A stretch of DNA of 64,000 nt from NCBI GenBank assembly GCA_009667805.1, contig CM019065.1, forward strand, positions 150,138,101 through 150,202,100, read 5' to 3'. A program made the translations under genes and the position numbers. The notes under the pieces are model-generated. The model saw nothing but the letters and a program-made list of their open reading frames with translations, searched no databases and was not told the origin of the DNA. This document shows, one piece after another, positions 23,201 to 35,200 of this stretch. The stretch comes from Leptobrachium leishanense (lineage: Eukaryota; Chordata; Amphibia; Anura; Megophryidae). Within the stretch, counting starts at the first letter, position 1, and each line of letters opens with the position of its first letter.

Positions 23201-26200
23201 CTGTTAGGAGAATTTGGCATCTGCATGGAGTGCACACTATTTTAGGAAACGGACTACAGTTCTCGGCTTGAGATTAATTGAAAAAGATAATCAGAAATGC
23301 AGTGAAAGAATGCTTTCAAAGCTGTATAGCGGTAGGCAGACAAACACAGTCGCAGTGCTTACCTAGGACAAACATAACGTATACATGTCTCAGCGGGGGC
23401 GAGATCATAAATAAAATAAAGGCCATTACAAAAAAGAGGCCATAAAGCAAGTTTGGGAGTATGCTGGATTGGAGATACTAGCACCACTAGTGTATTTTGG
23501 CCTAGGCCAACAAGGCCCAGGCCTAGGGCGGCACTTTCCAGGGGGCGGCGGCCCGCTGGGTGGCCCCACCCCTAAAAAAAAAAAAAAAAAATTTTTTTTT
23601 TTTTACTTTTGCAAACTATTTTACCAGGAAGGAAACATTGAGATGTCACTAATTTTCAAGTATGTCCTAGGTAGGCAAGGCCTAGGCTTTCACTTTCCAG
23701 GGGGCAACAAAAAACCTCACCACTAATTGGGTTACTCACAGAGCACCGAAATGACGCCAACATTTTGGTGTTCTGTAGTTCCCTGCACTTCGGGGAATAA
23801 AATTTCCCAACCCTGCAGTGAATTCACCATTCACCGCAGGGTCCCCAAAGTGCATGGAGTCGGCCGCTGTATGCTGCCACCGCAAACCTATGGCCTGCTG
23901 TTTTCAAAAGAACTACTGAAGGAATGTCTAGAATTTACATATAAGATCCTATGATTGATAATAAAAAGTTCTGTTACAGAAAAAGGAGAACCGCTATTAA
24001 AAAAAAGGGGGGGGAATTTAGCCCAAAAATTTTTGAAAAATCACTAAAAAGGTACAAAAAAACCCAATAAATAAATAAACACTTTTTACTGCAGATTAAA
24101 ATAATAAATGGTTTATTAGATATTGCATAAAAAACGGGAATATTTTTAACATTGAAACCTATGGGGTTCGCCTGAATAAACCTGCTGATTGAAACCACCG
24201 AACATCAGGGCATTTCACTGACATTTCTCTGCTGTTTGGTGTTCTCTGAATAGATTAACCATTACTTCTCTATGGGGATTTGCACTGCCTTCAAACAGCA
24301 CCGTACTTGCTGGCAGTTCGCCAAACTTGTGTGTGAGCATATCACCAGAGCAGTGGTGTACTTAGAGGAGTGGCGGAGGGCGGGCCGCACCAGGTACCAA
24401 TGATTATTGGGGTGTCATTAGGGGGTACTAGGAGGTGCCACAGTCACTGTGTGTCAGCTTTGAGCTGTGTTCTCAAACAACGAGCAGCGGAGCATGGCGT
24501 TTGCATACGGAATAAAATCGAATAGAATAAAAATCCCCCTCTCCTCCCTCCATAGCTCCTCCCCTGCCCCGCAGCAGCTCTAGGAGAGGGGGATGTGATT
24601 TGTGTCCAGAGAGAGAAGATGACAGTAAACAGCAGGTAAATGGGGGGGGGGGGTTTCAGCAGAATATGAAGCCCTGTCTGCTTACTGCTGTTTAAAGTGG
24701 ACCTTTCCTTAACCAGCACTGCAGTGATAGAAATTTGTCATTGAGCTGCCTGGCTCCTGGTGAGGCTGCTTGCGTGCAGGTCACACTCGGTCCGGCCAGT
24801 CAGGTGGTACTGAGTCTCAGTACCACCTGACTGGCTGAACCACGTGACACGCATGCACGCAGCTGCCCGCCCTTTCGTTAACATGGACTGTCACTCTATT
24901 CTGGACTGAACACCCACCGGGAAGGGAATCAAAGCCACGGTGCACCCTCTGGCAGTGGCACCCCACTGTTGACAAGATGGCTCCACGCACAGGCACAGCC
25001 ATGATCCTAACGTGGCCTGGAGGGACCTCCTGCTGAGTCTGTACACAGTCCCTGCTGACTCTGCACACAGCCCTACCGCAGACAGAGGCCGGTAAATGTA
25101 GAATAAATAATTGCTGTGTGCTCATACACACTCGGTTTGGTGGGAGTTTTATTGCAGTGGATTCTGATGCACTCATACACACACCGCACATTGCATTGCT
25201 GGGAGTTTTATTGCTGTGGATTCTGATACGCTGACACACACCACACATTGCATTGCTGGGAGTTTTATTGCAGTGGATTCTGATGCACTCATACACACCG
25301 CACATTGCATTGCTGGGAGTTTTATTGCTGTGGATTCTGTGATACACACTGCATATTACTGTGAGTTTTATTGCCCTGGAGCTCTGGGATACGCTCATAC
25401 ACACTGCACATTACTGTGAGTTTTATTGCTGTGCAGTTCTGTGATATGCTCATACACACTGCACATTTCTGTGGGTTTTATTGCTTTGCAGCTCTGATAT
25501 GCTCATACACAGTGCCATTTCTGTGGGTTTTATTGCTATGCAGCTCTGTGATACGCTCATATGCAGTGCACGTTTCTGTGGATTTTATTGTTCCACCAAT
25601 TAGAGCGGCTGTGATCCCGTTTACTTGACATGCGTGGCTGTTCTTTGTAAAAATACTTAGATAAAATTATGAAATGTTTAAATTCATCTCAATAGATACA
25701 TTTGAAATGGTATACAAAATATACAAGTAGGCACTTGGTATCCACTTTTAATATAAAGATAGGAAAAGGCGGAGCTCTAAGAGGAAAAGGTGGAGCTTAA
25801 AGAGGAAGGGTGGGGATTAACCAGGAAGAGGTGTGCCCTTGACAGGAAGGGGTGCGTCAAATTTAAATTAGGGGGTGCACGAGTTTAGTCAGGCCTAGGG
25901 GCAGCACAAAACCTAAATACACCACTGACTAGCACAATACTGGACCCTCCCTGTAGACTGATATAGGGAATAAAGGCAGTGTGGAAACATTGCAAGTATC
26001 AAATATAATGAATGGAAACAGGCCTTCGAGGGTCTGTGGGTATAGGAAAGCATGAGAAAACACACACAGGGTTATTCAAAGAGATCCGAATGGCTGGAGA
26101 AAGGTTACCTTTCTTGGCCATTCGGCTAGCCAGATAGCAGGCAATTCGCCAAATCCTGGCTGGCGAATTGCCTGCACATACGGTGCCTGTTCGAGGGCAG

Positions 26201-29200
26201 TGAAATCCCCATAAAAAAGCACTGCTTCGGCTATTGAGAGAACAGAAACCAGCAGTGAAAGGTTCCCGAAATGCCCTGCCATTCGGTAGTTTAATTCGGC
26301 AAGTTTATTTAGGAGAATCCCCTAGGCTTCAATGTTAAATATATTCCCGTTTTAATTCAATATCTAATAAACCGTTCATTATAAAATTCTGCAGTAAAGA
26401 GTCTATTTATAGATTTTTTAGGATATTTTAATAATTTTTCTTTTTTTTTTTTTTTGAAGTTTACTTATTTTTTCTGTAACAGCCCTTTTTATTATCAGTC
26501 CCTGGACCTCATATGTAAATTTCAGACATTTTCGCACAGTAGTTTCTTTGCAAACAGCGTTTCACTTTTCAATCATTCATGCAAACTGTTTTCCTAATTT
26601 ATTCACTGCGGTGAATATTTATTCTGCGGTGTCGGCTTTTTCCGGAGGCTTCGCTGCGTGTGATCGGCTCCTACTCGGGTTTTTCCGGCGTCTGACAGGT
26701 TAATCCAGATGTTTTTGCGGGTTTTCGGCGTGCATTCGCTGGGTTTTGCGGCTAGTTTTCGTCGGGTTTGCGGTAGCTTTTCCCTGCAATTCGGGGACCC
26801 TGTGGTGCTTGCTGAATACACCGCAGGGTCACCGAAATGGGATCGGCAAAAGGAACTGAATTGAAGAGAACGAAAAGTCACCGAACGTGCGGTGACTTTT
26901 CGAATCTCTTTGAATTACCCTGACAGCCTTTATGAAGAGTCTGATCAAGAACAAACTGTGCAGGCTTGAAAGGTGGCCCTCCTCTCAACACGCCGCCCCG
27001 CCGAGGGGGAAAGTTGGCTTTTTGCAACTCCGACGTGCGGTGCTTCGCGCTCAGTGTATCTCAGGCTTAAGAGGTTACTAAGCGTCAGTAATAAAATGGA
27101 ACAGAAATGCATTATACCAAGTAGATTACTAATCCATTATAAAAGGGATTTCATTGAAGCTTCCATATCCCTCAATACATTATCTATGGTTTTAACTGTA
27201 TATTAGATCTATGTGATATGTCATTTCTAACATAACGTTTTTAATAATTTGCAGGAAAACAAGTGGAAAGCGGTATATTTTAACCTTTTTTTTTTTTTTT
27301 CCAAGATTTTGAAAATCTACGTCAATTGTTGTATATGCATCTAACCCAGGTTCAATAGTTTATACAGGAATTGGTTAATAGCATGGTGGGGGGAAAAGGG
27401 AAGTAAGGTAACCTAAAATTCACATTAAATCAAAAATTTTAATTTTCTGAGGTCAAACAGCTAAAATGTATTTATTTAATCAGAAATTAATTATAAATAT
27501 ATATATTTTTACCTGCATATGCTCTCCTTCTTTCAGTGTAAAATTTTTTGAATCCTTCACAATCTCCACATTGACCTCTCCCTGTAGAACATGTATGCTG
27601 GTGTTACCCAGATCTTCGCTTACAAAATTCTCTAGGTATAAGCCTGGCAAGAATGAGAAGGAAAAATGATTGAGTGTAGAATTTGGTAAATTGCATATTC
27701 CCCCCCGCAAGGCGCTTATTTCTATGCATTAGCTTCTTGACATAAAGTGTTGTTTTCACTTTCACACACATATATTATTCCTTTCCGTACCAAATGGTTT
27801 TCAATGAAATCATTGGCAGGAACCAGGGTTCCACTTTTTTCTTTAACCCTATAACCTAAACCAGTGCGGGCGAACCTCGGCCCCTCAGATATATCTCCTA
27901 CAGATCCCATAACGCTCAGCCAGCCTAAAGTGTGACTAAGCATCATAGGACATTTATTCCCAATACATCTGGGATACCAATGTTTGTCATCACTGTCCTA
28001 AAAACGCACACCTCTATTGGCATTACAGATCATAGACTAGGGGTCAGCAACCTTGGCCCCGAAGAGGTTTAGAAAGTACATATCCCAAGGGAAATGCAGT
28101 TCCAAAACATCTGGAGAGCCAAGGTTGCTGACCCCTGATTCAGCCTGCTGGCACTGTATTTGACAAACAGACAGGGCCAGCCCGACCATGGAGCGGTTTG
28201 GAGCAGTTGCTCCAAGCGGGCAATTTGTTTGGGCGGCAAATTTTTGCCGCCAATGCCAGCCCCTGCACTAGTTTTTCGGCAGGCGCTCCGGCGCAGTAAC
28301 CGCCGATCACGGGAGAGCGACGAGAAACAGATTAAGGCGCGTGTGGGCAGGCCAGATCTCATTCAGCTGAATGAGATCCGACCTTCACACACGCGCCTTA
28401 ATCTATAGCTCACTGCCGCTCTCCCACCCCAGGCCGCATGTTTTTAGACAGGGTCAGCGGTCACTGCGCCAAGAGATGCCCTGGTCCCCGAAGGAAGCTC
28501 GGTTCTGGGCATCTCGCTGAGTCTCCGCAGCAGACATTGAGCTGGAGGACGTTATGGAGGTTTACCAGGATGAGCTCGGCTGCCGGGCCTGGCTGGCTCC
28601 ATCTACTGGGAGTTTGAGTGCCTGATCAAGTATGACGAGGAGGTGGTGAAGGAGCTCGATACCGCTGGTGGTGGCCACGCTGGAGAACCTGGACTCCGTG
28701 TTCACCGACAACCAGGAGGTCGGGCTAGAGCTCATCAAGGAGGACAATGTGCAGCTCATCACCCAGTACGAGCGGGAGAAAGCCCTCAGGAAGCACGCCG
28801 AGGAGGGGGGGGGGGAGAAGGCTGCTGGGCCTCATACTCCACTGGGGGGACCCCAAAACCGAGACCCATCCCATCCTACCTCACCACAAAGAGTCCCCAA
28901 ATTCGAGACCCTCACAGGGGAGACCCCCCAAAACTGACACCCTCACAGGGGAGACCCTCCCATCCTACCCAACAGGGGAGACCCCAAAACCCTCACAGGA
29001 GAGACCCCAAAATGAGACCCCAAATCCGAGACCCTCCCATCCTACCCCACGTTGGAGACCCCTGAAACCGAGACCTTCACAGGGGAGACCCTCCCATCCT
29101 ACCCCACAGGGGAGACCACCAAAACTGAGACCCTCCCATCCTACCCCACAGGGAAGACCCCAAAAACCAAGACCCTCACAGGGGAGACCCTCCCATCCTA

Positions 29201-32200
29201 CCCCACAGGGGAGACCCTAAATAGGAGACCCTCCCATAATACCCCAAAATCGTGATGCGTTCATACATGTCAAATGTTTATTTTTTTGGGGGGGGCAGCA
29301 TTTCATCCATTGCTCCAGGCAGCACAGTGGCTTGGGCCGGCCCTGCAAACAGAGGTCACCATCTGCTGGTCAATATAGGTATAGCATCGAGACAGTTCAT
29401 ACGCAGCTTCAAATACTTACGCAAGAAAGAAGGAAAAAAAAAAAAAAATGAATGGCTGACTTGAACCGAAGGTCTAGGAAGCTAAGACCTAACTTTTATT
29501 AAATGTATTAAAATGAAAACACAAAAAAATGGGAAATGTGGCAAAAGCTACAAAAAAAGAGGAAATTCTGTGCAGAGACAGACAATGCAGCACATGTGTA
29601 AAAACACCACTGATCAAAAACTGATGGTAACTCCTAGTATCCAGTTTAGTGGTTCAAACCGGTGGCTTGGCTGCTGGGGGTTAATCCAGTAGGTAAAGGA
29701 CTATCTAAAGCAAAAGAAGGGAAGCAGGCCTTCAAGGGTCCAAGGGTATAGCGAAGATAGAGGAGAGACTACCTAGTCAAAAGAGTCATATAGCCCATTT
29801 TTGGAATCTATTTAAACAGCAAAATGATCAGCCAGACTGAGCGTTCTCTCTAGATATCTGACCAAAAAGCAAAGTCCACATGGTCACATAGCTTGTAAAT
29901 TAAAAATAAAAAAATATATATCTCAGTACGCGTTTCACGAAGTACAACATCAAGAGTAAGGACAGTGTAACATAGCATCTGTGTGGTGAAAGGAGCAAAT
30001 AGAAATGAATGTTCTTCCTCTTTTTGTAGTAAAGGAGTAGTGGTAGCAGTGTGCAGCTGCCAGACAGAAGTGGGCTGGCAGCTGTAGTGCCTCCTCTCTG
30101 GAGCCTGGCTGAGGAGGGGACTCCTAGAATAAGTGTGACATCAGTGAAGAGGACTAACCCCCACTTCAACACAGCAATCCAGTGTACAAATGACCAATCG
30201 AAGTGTCATCCTTATGCATCTTTCGACAGAAAATGTTCTGTCACCAGCATAGTTGATCCAAAGGTCTAAAATGCTTTTGAAACCTTGGCATGTTGATTTG
30301 TCAGAAAACAGGTCATATTACTATTGGATCACTTTCTCAGCAGTTTAAATCACTTTTCAGAATGCTCTTGCTGTTACCTCTACATCTTCCGAAAATAGGA
30401 ACGGGAATAGAGCATCTTGAGTACATGAGGTGTGCACTAGTGAGCAGCACACACCCATCTCTGCTCTCTGCAGTATCCTCCCCACTGTACGATCACCACC
30501 ATAATGTGCGTGCATGTGCAGTCATTGGCATGTATCAGTTACACAGATTTCATGGTATATCGATTAAGGGGTCTTTATTCTTACCTGGAAAGTCTGCAAT
30601 GAAGACTACATCTGTCTCATTGTCCAGAGAGTTCTCAATTTCTTGGAATTTTGTCCTCCAAGGGGAAAGATCAACCAGAAGAGGTTTCAGCCACGTGGTT
30701 TTATGGAATGGTGACCAATCAGCCTTCACAATGTCCACGGTGGGATCAAACAGCCTAAAAGATTGTAGGAATTACAAGGAAAATACAGACGCTGATTAGG
30801 CAGCTGATTGCAATTTATAGGAGGGTGTTCTTCTACCGGATCAGTAATTACATTGCGGGAGCATGTTTATTGGAATCCAACTACTTAAATCTGTTTGCAA
30901 TGCGTCTGTCGCCGTCAGCTGCACGCGAACCCAGAGGTCACGCTCAGGAGGGATCCGGAAAATGGCGGTCGGCTGAGGTCTCCGGGCACCTAGGGCTCGG
31001 TGTGTGAGGTGTAAGTGACAGGTGGTGACGGAAGACACAGATGGAAAATGGGAACCAACAGAATGGCTGCCCAGTGCCGGAGCCCTTGCCGCACGGTGGA
31101 AAGGAAGGGATTGCGGCGGGAACTCGACGCCTGGCGGTACCAGCTCATCCACTGTGTAGGTGAGAGATGCACTGGGACGAGAGCCACTTGACAGGGGGTG
31201 GACAGGAAGGAGCTGGAGGGCTCTGGAAAAATGGCTGAGGCGAGCACGTAAGTGGCCCACAATCTGCCTGAGCTTCGGCATCCGTTGGTTGACTTCAGTC
31301 TCTGGCGTCTACAGCTCAGTAGACTGCTCTCCGGGCAGGCTTAACAATACAATTATATATATTTATATTAAAAGGATAATGATTAGCATGTTTTCGTATT
31401 AATTGTCTTGCCCCATTTAAAACCATTTAATTCTGAGAACCGTTACACCAGGAGTCAGTAATCTTGGTCCTCCAGACACTTTGCAACTACATCTCCCATG
31501 ATGCTCAGCTACTCATTAGCTTGGTTGAGCCTCATGGAAAAATGCAGTTCCAAAACATCTGGACGGCCAAGGTTGCCGAACCCTGCGTTACTCACACATA
31601 TGTTGAAATCACCAATTATGATACTCACCTCTGCTGGAACCGATCGTTGATAGAGACCCACACATCAAAGTAGATCTCAGGCTCAGAAATATTGTACGCC
31701 CCCAAGAAGCCTTGCAGGCACACTGCATACTGCTTTAACATATCTGCATGATCCTTCCAGCGACGTGTTTGGGTAAAGACCTAAATAATGAAAGGTTACA
31801 TGTGAAAGAAACTATTATGTAGAATACGGAAGAGGAACGGCTAAACGCACTACAGCACATAATAACATTGTTCTTCTAGTAGTATAAAACACATACCCTA
31901 GCTAGTTTCTAAGTAAAACGTAGCTTACTGTCAGATATATGTACAGCCAGAGGGTCAGTGATGGCTAGAGGTACAGGGTTGCATAAACATTACATAAGTA
32001 GCATACCCCAGGATTCAGGTAACCAATTTCCCCAGTGAATCCATCTTTATAGGTGATTTTTACATGCTGGTGTGACCGGGAGTGAACCATCATATCCCAT
32101 GAATAACCATACAAGCCGTTCGTCCAATTATTGTAACCCTGAGAATATAGAAGGGAAAAAAAGTAAGTATGAGGATTAAAGTCTTGCACACGGTTTAATA

Positions 32201-35200
32201 TACTGGTAGATACACAATGCTGAATTGATAATTTCACCGTCTTATTCGTAACATGATAAACCTCTATATAAATGTCACACTGATGCTACAGGAGCAACTA
32301 AACCTCTGTAAAGTGTCCTCACATTAGCAATGGTGTAAGCAGACAAAACATTGGATACACTAGACAGGCTTGTAGGATTCAGCAAAAGGATGCTCTTACC
32401 TGAGTCATAAAGTGTGAATATGGCAGGAACAGCTGTTCCATGATGTAAAGCACAGTAAATGCTGCCGCTACTTTATGGCGTAGTCTCGGCTGTGATTTCC
32501 CCTTGCGGCCTGGGTACACACAGTCGAGGCTGTCCTGTGGAAGCTGCGTGTGAGGAAGAAGCCTCTGTAGACAAAGTGGCAGCTTAGCCACGAGACGACG
32601 GGGCCAGTCAGGATAACAGAATAGTGGGCTGGTGGCCAGCATTGTGTAAGAGAACATGCCTGGATGGAAAAATAAATTTATTTTAAATGTATGGCTGGAT
32701 GAAGAACTAGACGATGAAGGGCAGAAAAAAATTAGATCAGTGATCAAGTACAAAAAAAACATATTGTGAGGGGAAAATCAGGGATATTTAGGACTGGAAT
32801 CAGCAGGTGTAAGATAAAGTGGGAGGTAAACTTTACTTGCAGTGTAATGGAAATAACAGAGGAAGACTCACTTTTATGTAACATAAAGGGCCACGTGTTT
32901 AATGAAGAAGAAAAGAAAAAAATGTGATTGGCCGTGAAAGTGATGCCATGTTTAATACTCACCAATGCTGAAGAGCTGAGAGTTCATACAGTGGAAATAA
33001 CTGACAAAAAATAAAGCTAATGGGCGCGTGATGTCAAAGAATAGCAGATAACCCGCAGTCAGGTCCAGAAATAGGCCTCCCCAATGCACGACAACAAGGC
33101 TCGTCATCTCCTCTGTCATGAATAGTCTGTGAAAGGAAGAGACAATATTTTACTACTTTCTGACTCTGCCTCAAATCTCTATCCAGTCATATTGCACAGA
33201 GCAGAACGGCTCTATGTCATTAAGCCGTATGCTTTGGGCTTGGCACTGCACACATTCTGTACCTTGATCAATACAGCAGCCTTATGGCATACAGGGATGC
33301 CATGCTGTCACCGCAAATAAACCTCAGTTAAATACTTCCTCCGTAATACCAAAATAAGACTTTAAAATATCTGTTTCAAATTTGATTTGACAGGTTGAAA
33401 AAGTTTTTGTGGCCCAGGTTGCCCTCAAACCCTACGTAACATGGAGGGGGGGGGGTTTCTTGAGGTCTGCTCCTTCTTCTTACCTGATCAATTCATTTTG
33501 CTTCCCTGACATTACACTCAGTTATCTTCTTGGCAAACTGCATAGATTTAGTTATGCTATCATTTTTGCTATTGTCAGACTCTGCCAATTGTATTATACT
33601 TTACGGCCTCCAATGCTAACCAGACATGAAGCTCTATTGTGTAGATCCTGAGGAAGCTGTGTTACCCACACAGCGAAACGCGCCTCTTTTATTTATGAGC
33701 GACTTTATGCTATATTCTCATATTGTTAAACTCCAATTTGGGCTGTGTGATTGCTTTATATTTCTCTCTGAACACGTATGCTTGTTTCTTGCATATGGAA
33801 CCACAACAAGGAGACTCATGAGGAACTTGCTATACTGCTATTTCGATATTGCCCTGGAAATGTTTGAGAGGGTGGATGTTAGTATGTTACTAACTCTTGC
33901 GATTTCATTACTTTCAATATTGTAACAATCTTCTTGTATTGTGGTCCCATGAGCAGCGGACCGAGAAGGAATCTGGTATTCTAATACCTTCTCAAGTAGA
34001 TGTATTTAAATAGTACCAATTATTGTGTAACTCTACAACTGTGAGAATAACAAGGATAAATCGTATTCCTCCTTTGTGCCAATCAGGGCAAATAAATATA
34101 AAGGGGAGCTATGAATTGTTCCCCTTGGTGCTTTTTTCATTGAGTGTGTAAATATAACAATATAAAGCACCACAATATTGAGTGTAACATTGTAACCACA
34201 CGCTGACTCCACTGGGAGCATATTGGAAACGAACAAAGCATTTTTAGGATCGCTCTTTTTTGTTAAATTGTATTGGTTTGATGTTTTGGTTGGTGTGAGG
34301 TGCAAGCAACCATATTTAGCTGTACCCCCATTGAAATTCATGGGGAGGCAATAAACAGCTTGAAAAAAGGTAGCTGCACAACCACCCTGTACTTGTCATT
34401 TGTTAATTGTTCATCTTTTTAATCATAATTTTTAATAAAGGTTTCAAAATTTTTTAAAAAAGTAAAACTCGTGCAAGTATCAACCTATTTCTCGGTGGAG
34501 CTTTCCGCAGAGATTATTGTAAAAAAAATTTTTGATCTACTATGTAGATCAACTGCATCTCTGCACTTCTACGGTTACGACTCTAAAATTGTAAAACTAT
34601 CTACAATTAAAGCGTTGGAGACTCCAAATATTTATTATATGACTGTTGGGACTAGGTAGTCTCTCCTCTATCTTCGCTACACCTGTGGACCCTGAAAGGC
34701 CGGCTTCCCTTCTTTTGCTTTAGATAGTCCTTTACCTACAGGATTAACCCCCAACAGCCAAGCCACCAGTTTGAACCACTAAACTGGATACTTTTACATG
34801 AATGGTGCATTGTCTGTCTCTGCACAGACATCCCTGTAGATAGGGGTTGTTTGGACCCCACTATCTCCCGAATGGTGGCAGCTAGAGGTCATGTTTGGCA
34901 TCATTGGAAAGGCCAGAGCATAGCCTTCCTAAACATAACCATGTTTTGAGAGAAAAAAAGAAAAATAGAAAAACATATATAAAATACACTTTTTTAAATT
35001 TATTAACGCAGCACTACTGCTCACGTTTCAATTATAATGTGAATAATGATGCTGCATGAAGAGGTGAAATGGCTAAGCAGTGAAAGCAGAATACTAATGC
35101 TAAAAAGCAAAATACATTGGGTATTTATAAACTCAGGACCAAATTTAGAAACTATTTAGCCAGGGTCTTTTTTGGCGGTTGTAGATGCGCAAGGGATTTT

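Larger units (their letters stand above)
24351..25926. mobile_element. hAT-like element E3 with minisatellite
   Basis: Ends CAGTGGTGTACTTAG and CTAAATACACCACTG are inverted with one mismatch. The interior holds a 40-bp palindrome (24795-24834) and the 60-bp minisatellite. I did not find a convincing 8-bp duplication, so the hAT assignment rests on the ends. Confidence 0.5.
28172..29345. mobile_element. hAT element E2 carrying a captured gene exon
   Basis: Ends CAGGGCCAGCCC and GGGCCGGCCCTG are inverted, flanked by a perfect 8-bp duplication CAAACAGA (28164-28171 and 29346-29353), diagnostic of a hAT insertion. In place of a transposase it holds a GC-rich segment with a decayed SPAG9/JIP4-like first exon (28536-28805), then a minisatellite. 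The right end is homologous to E1 at 12857-12919. It lies in GGCX intron 11, in the opposite orientation to the gene if the captured exon is taken as sense. Confidence 0.88.

Noticed and set aside
28643..29220. 140- and 157-codon Pro/Thr/Arg-rich frames
   Set aside because: Out-of-frame reads of the captured exon running into the minisatellite; not a real protein.
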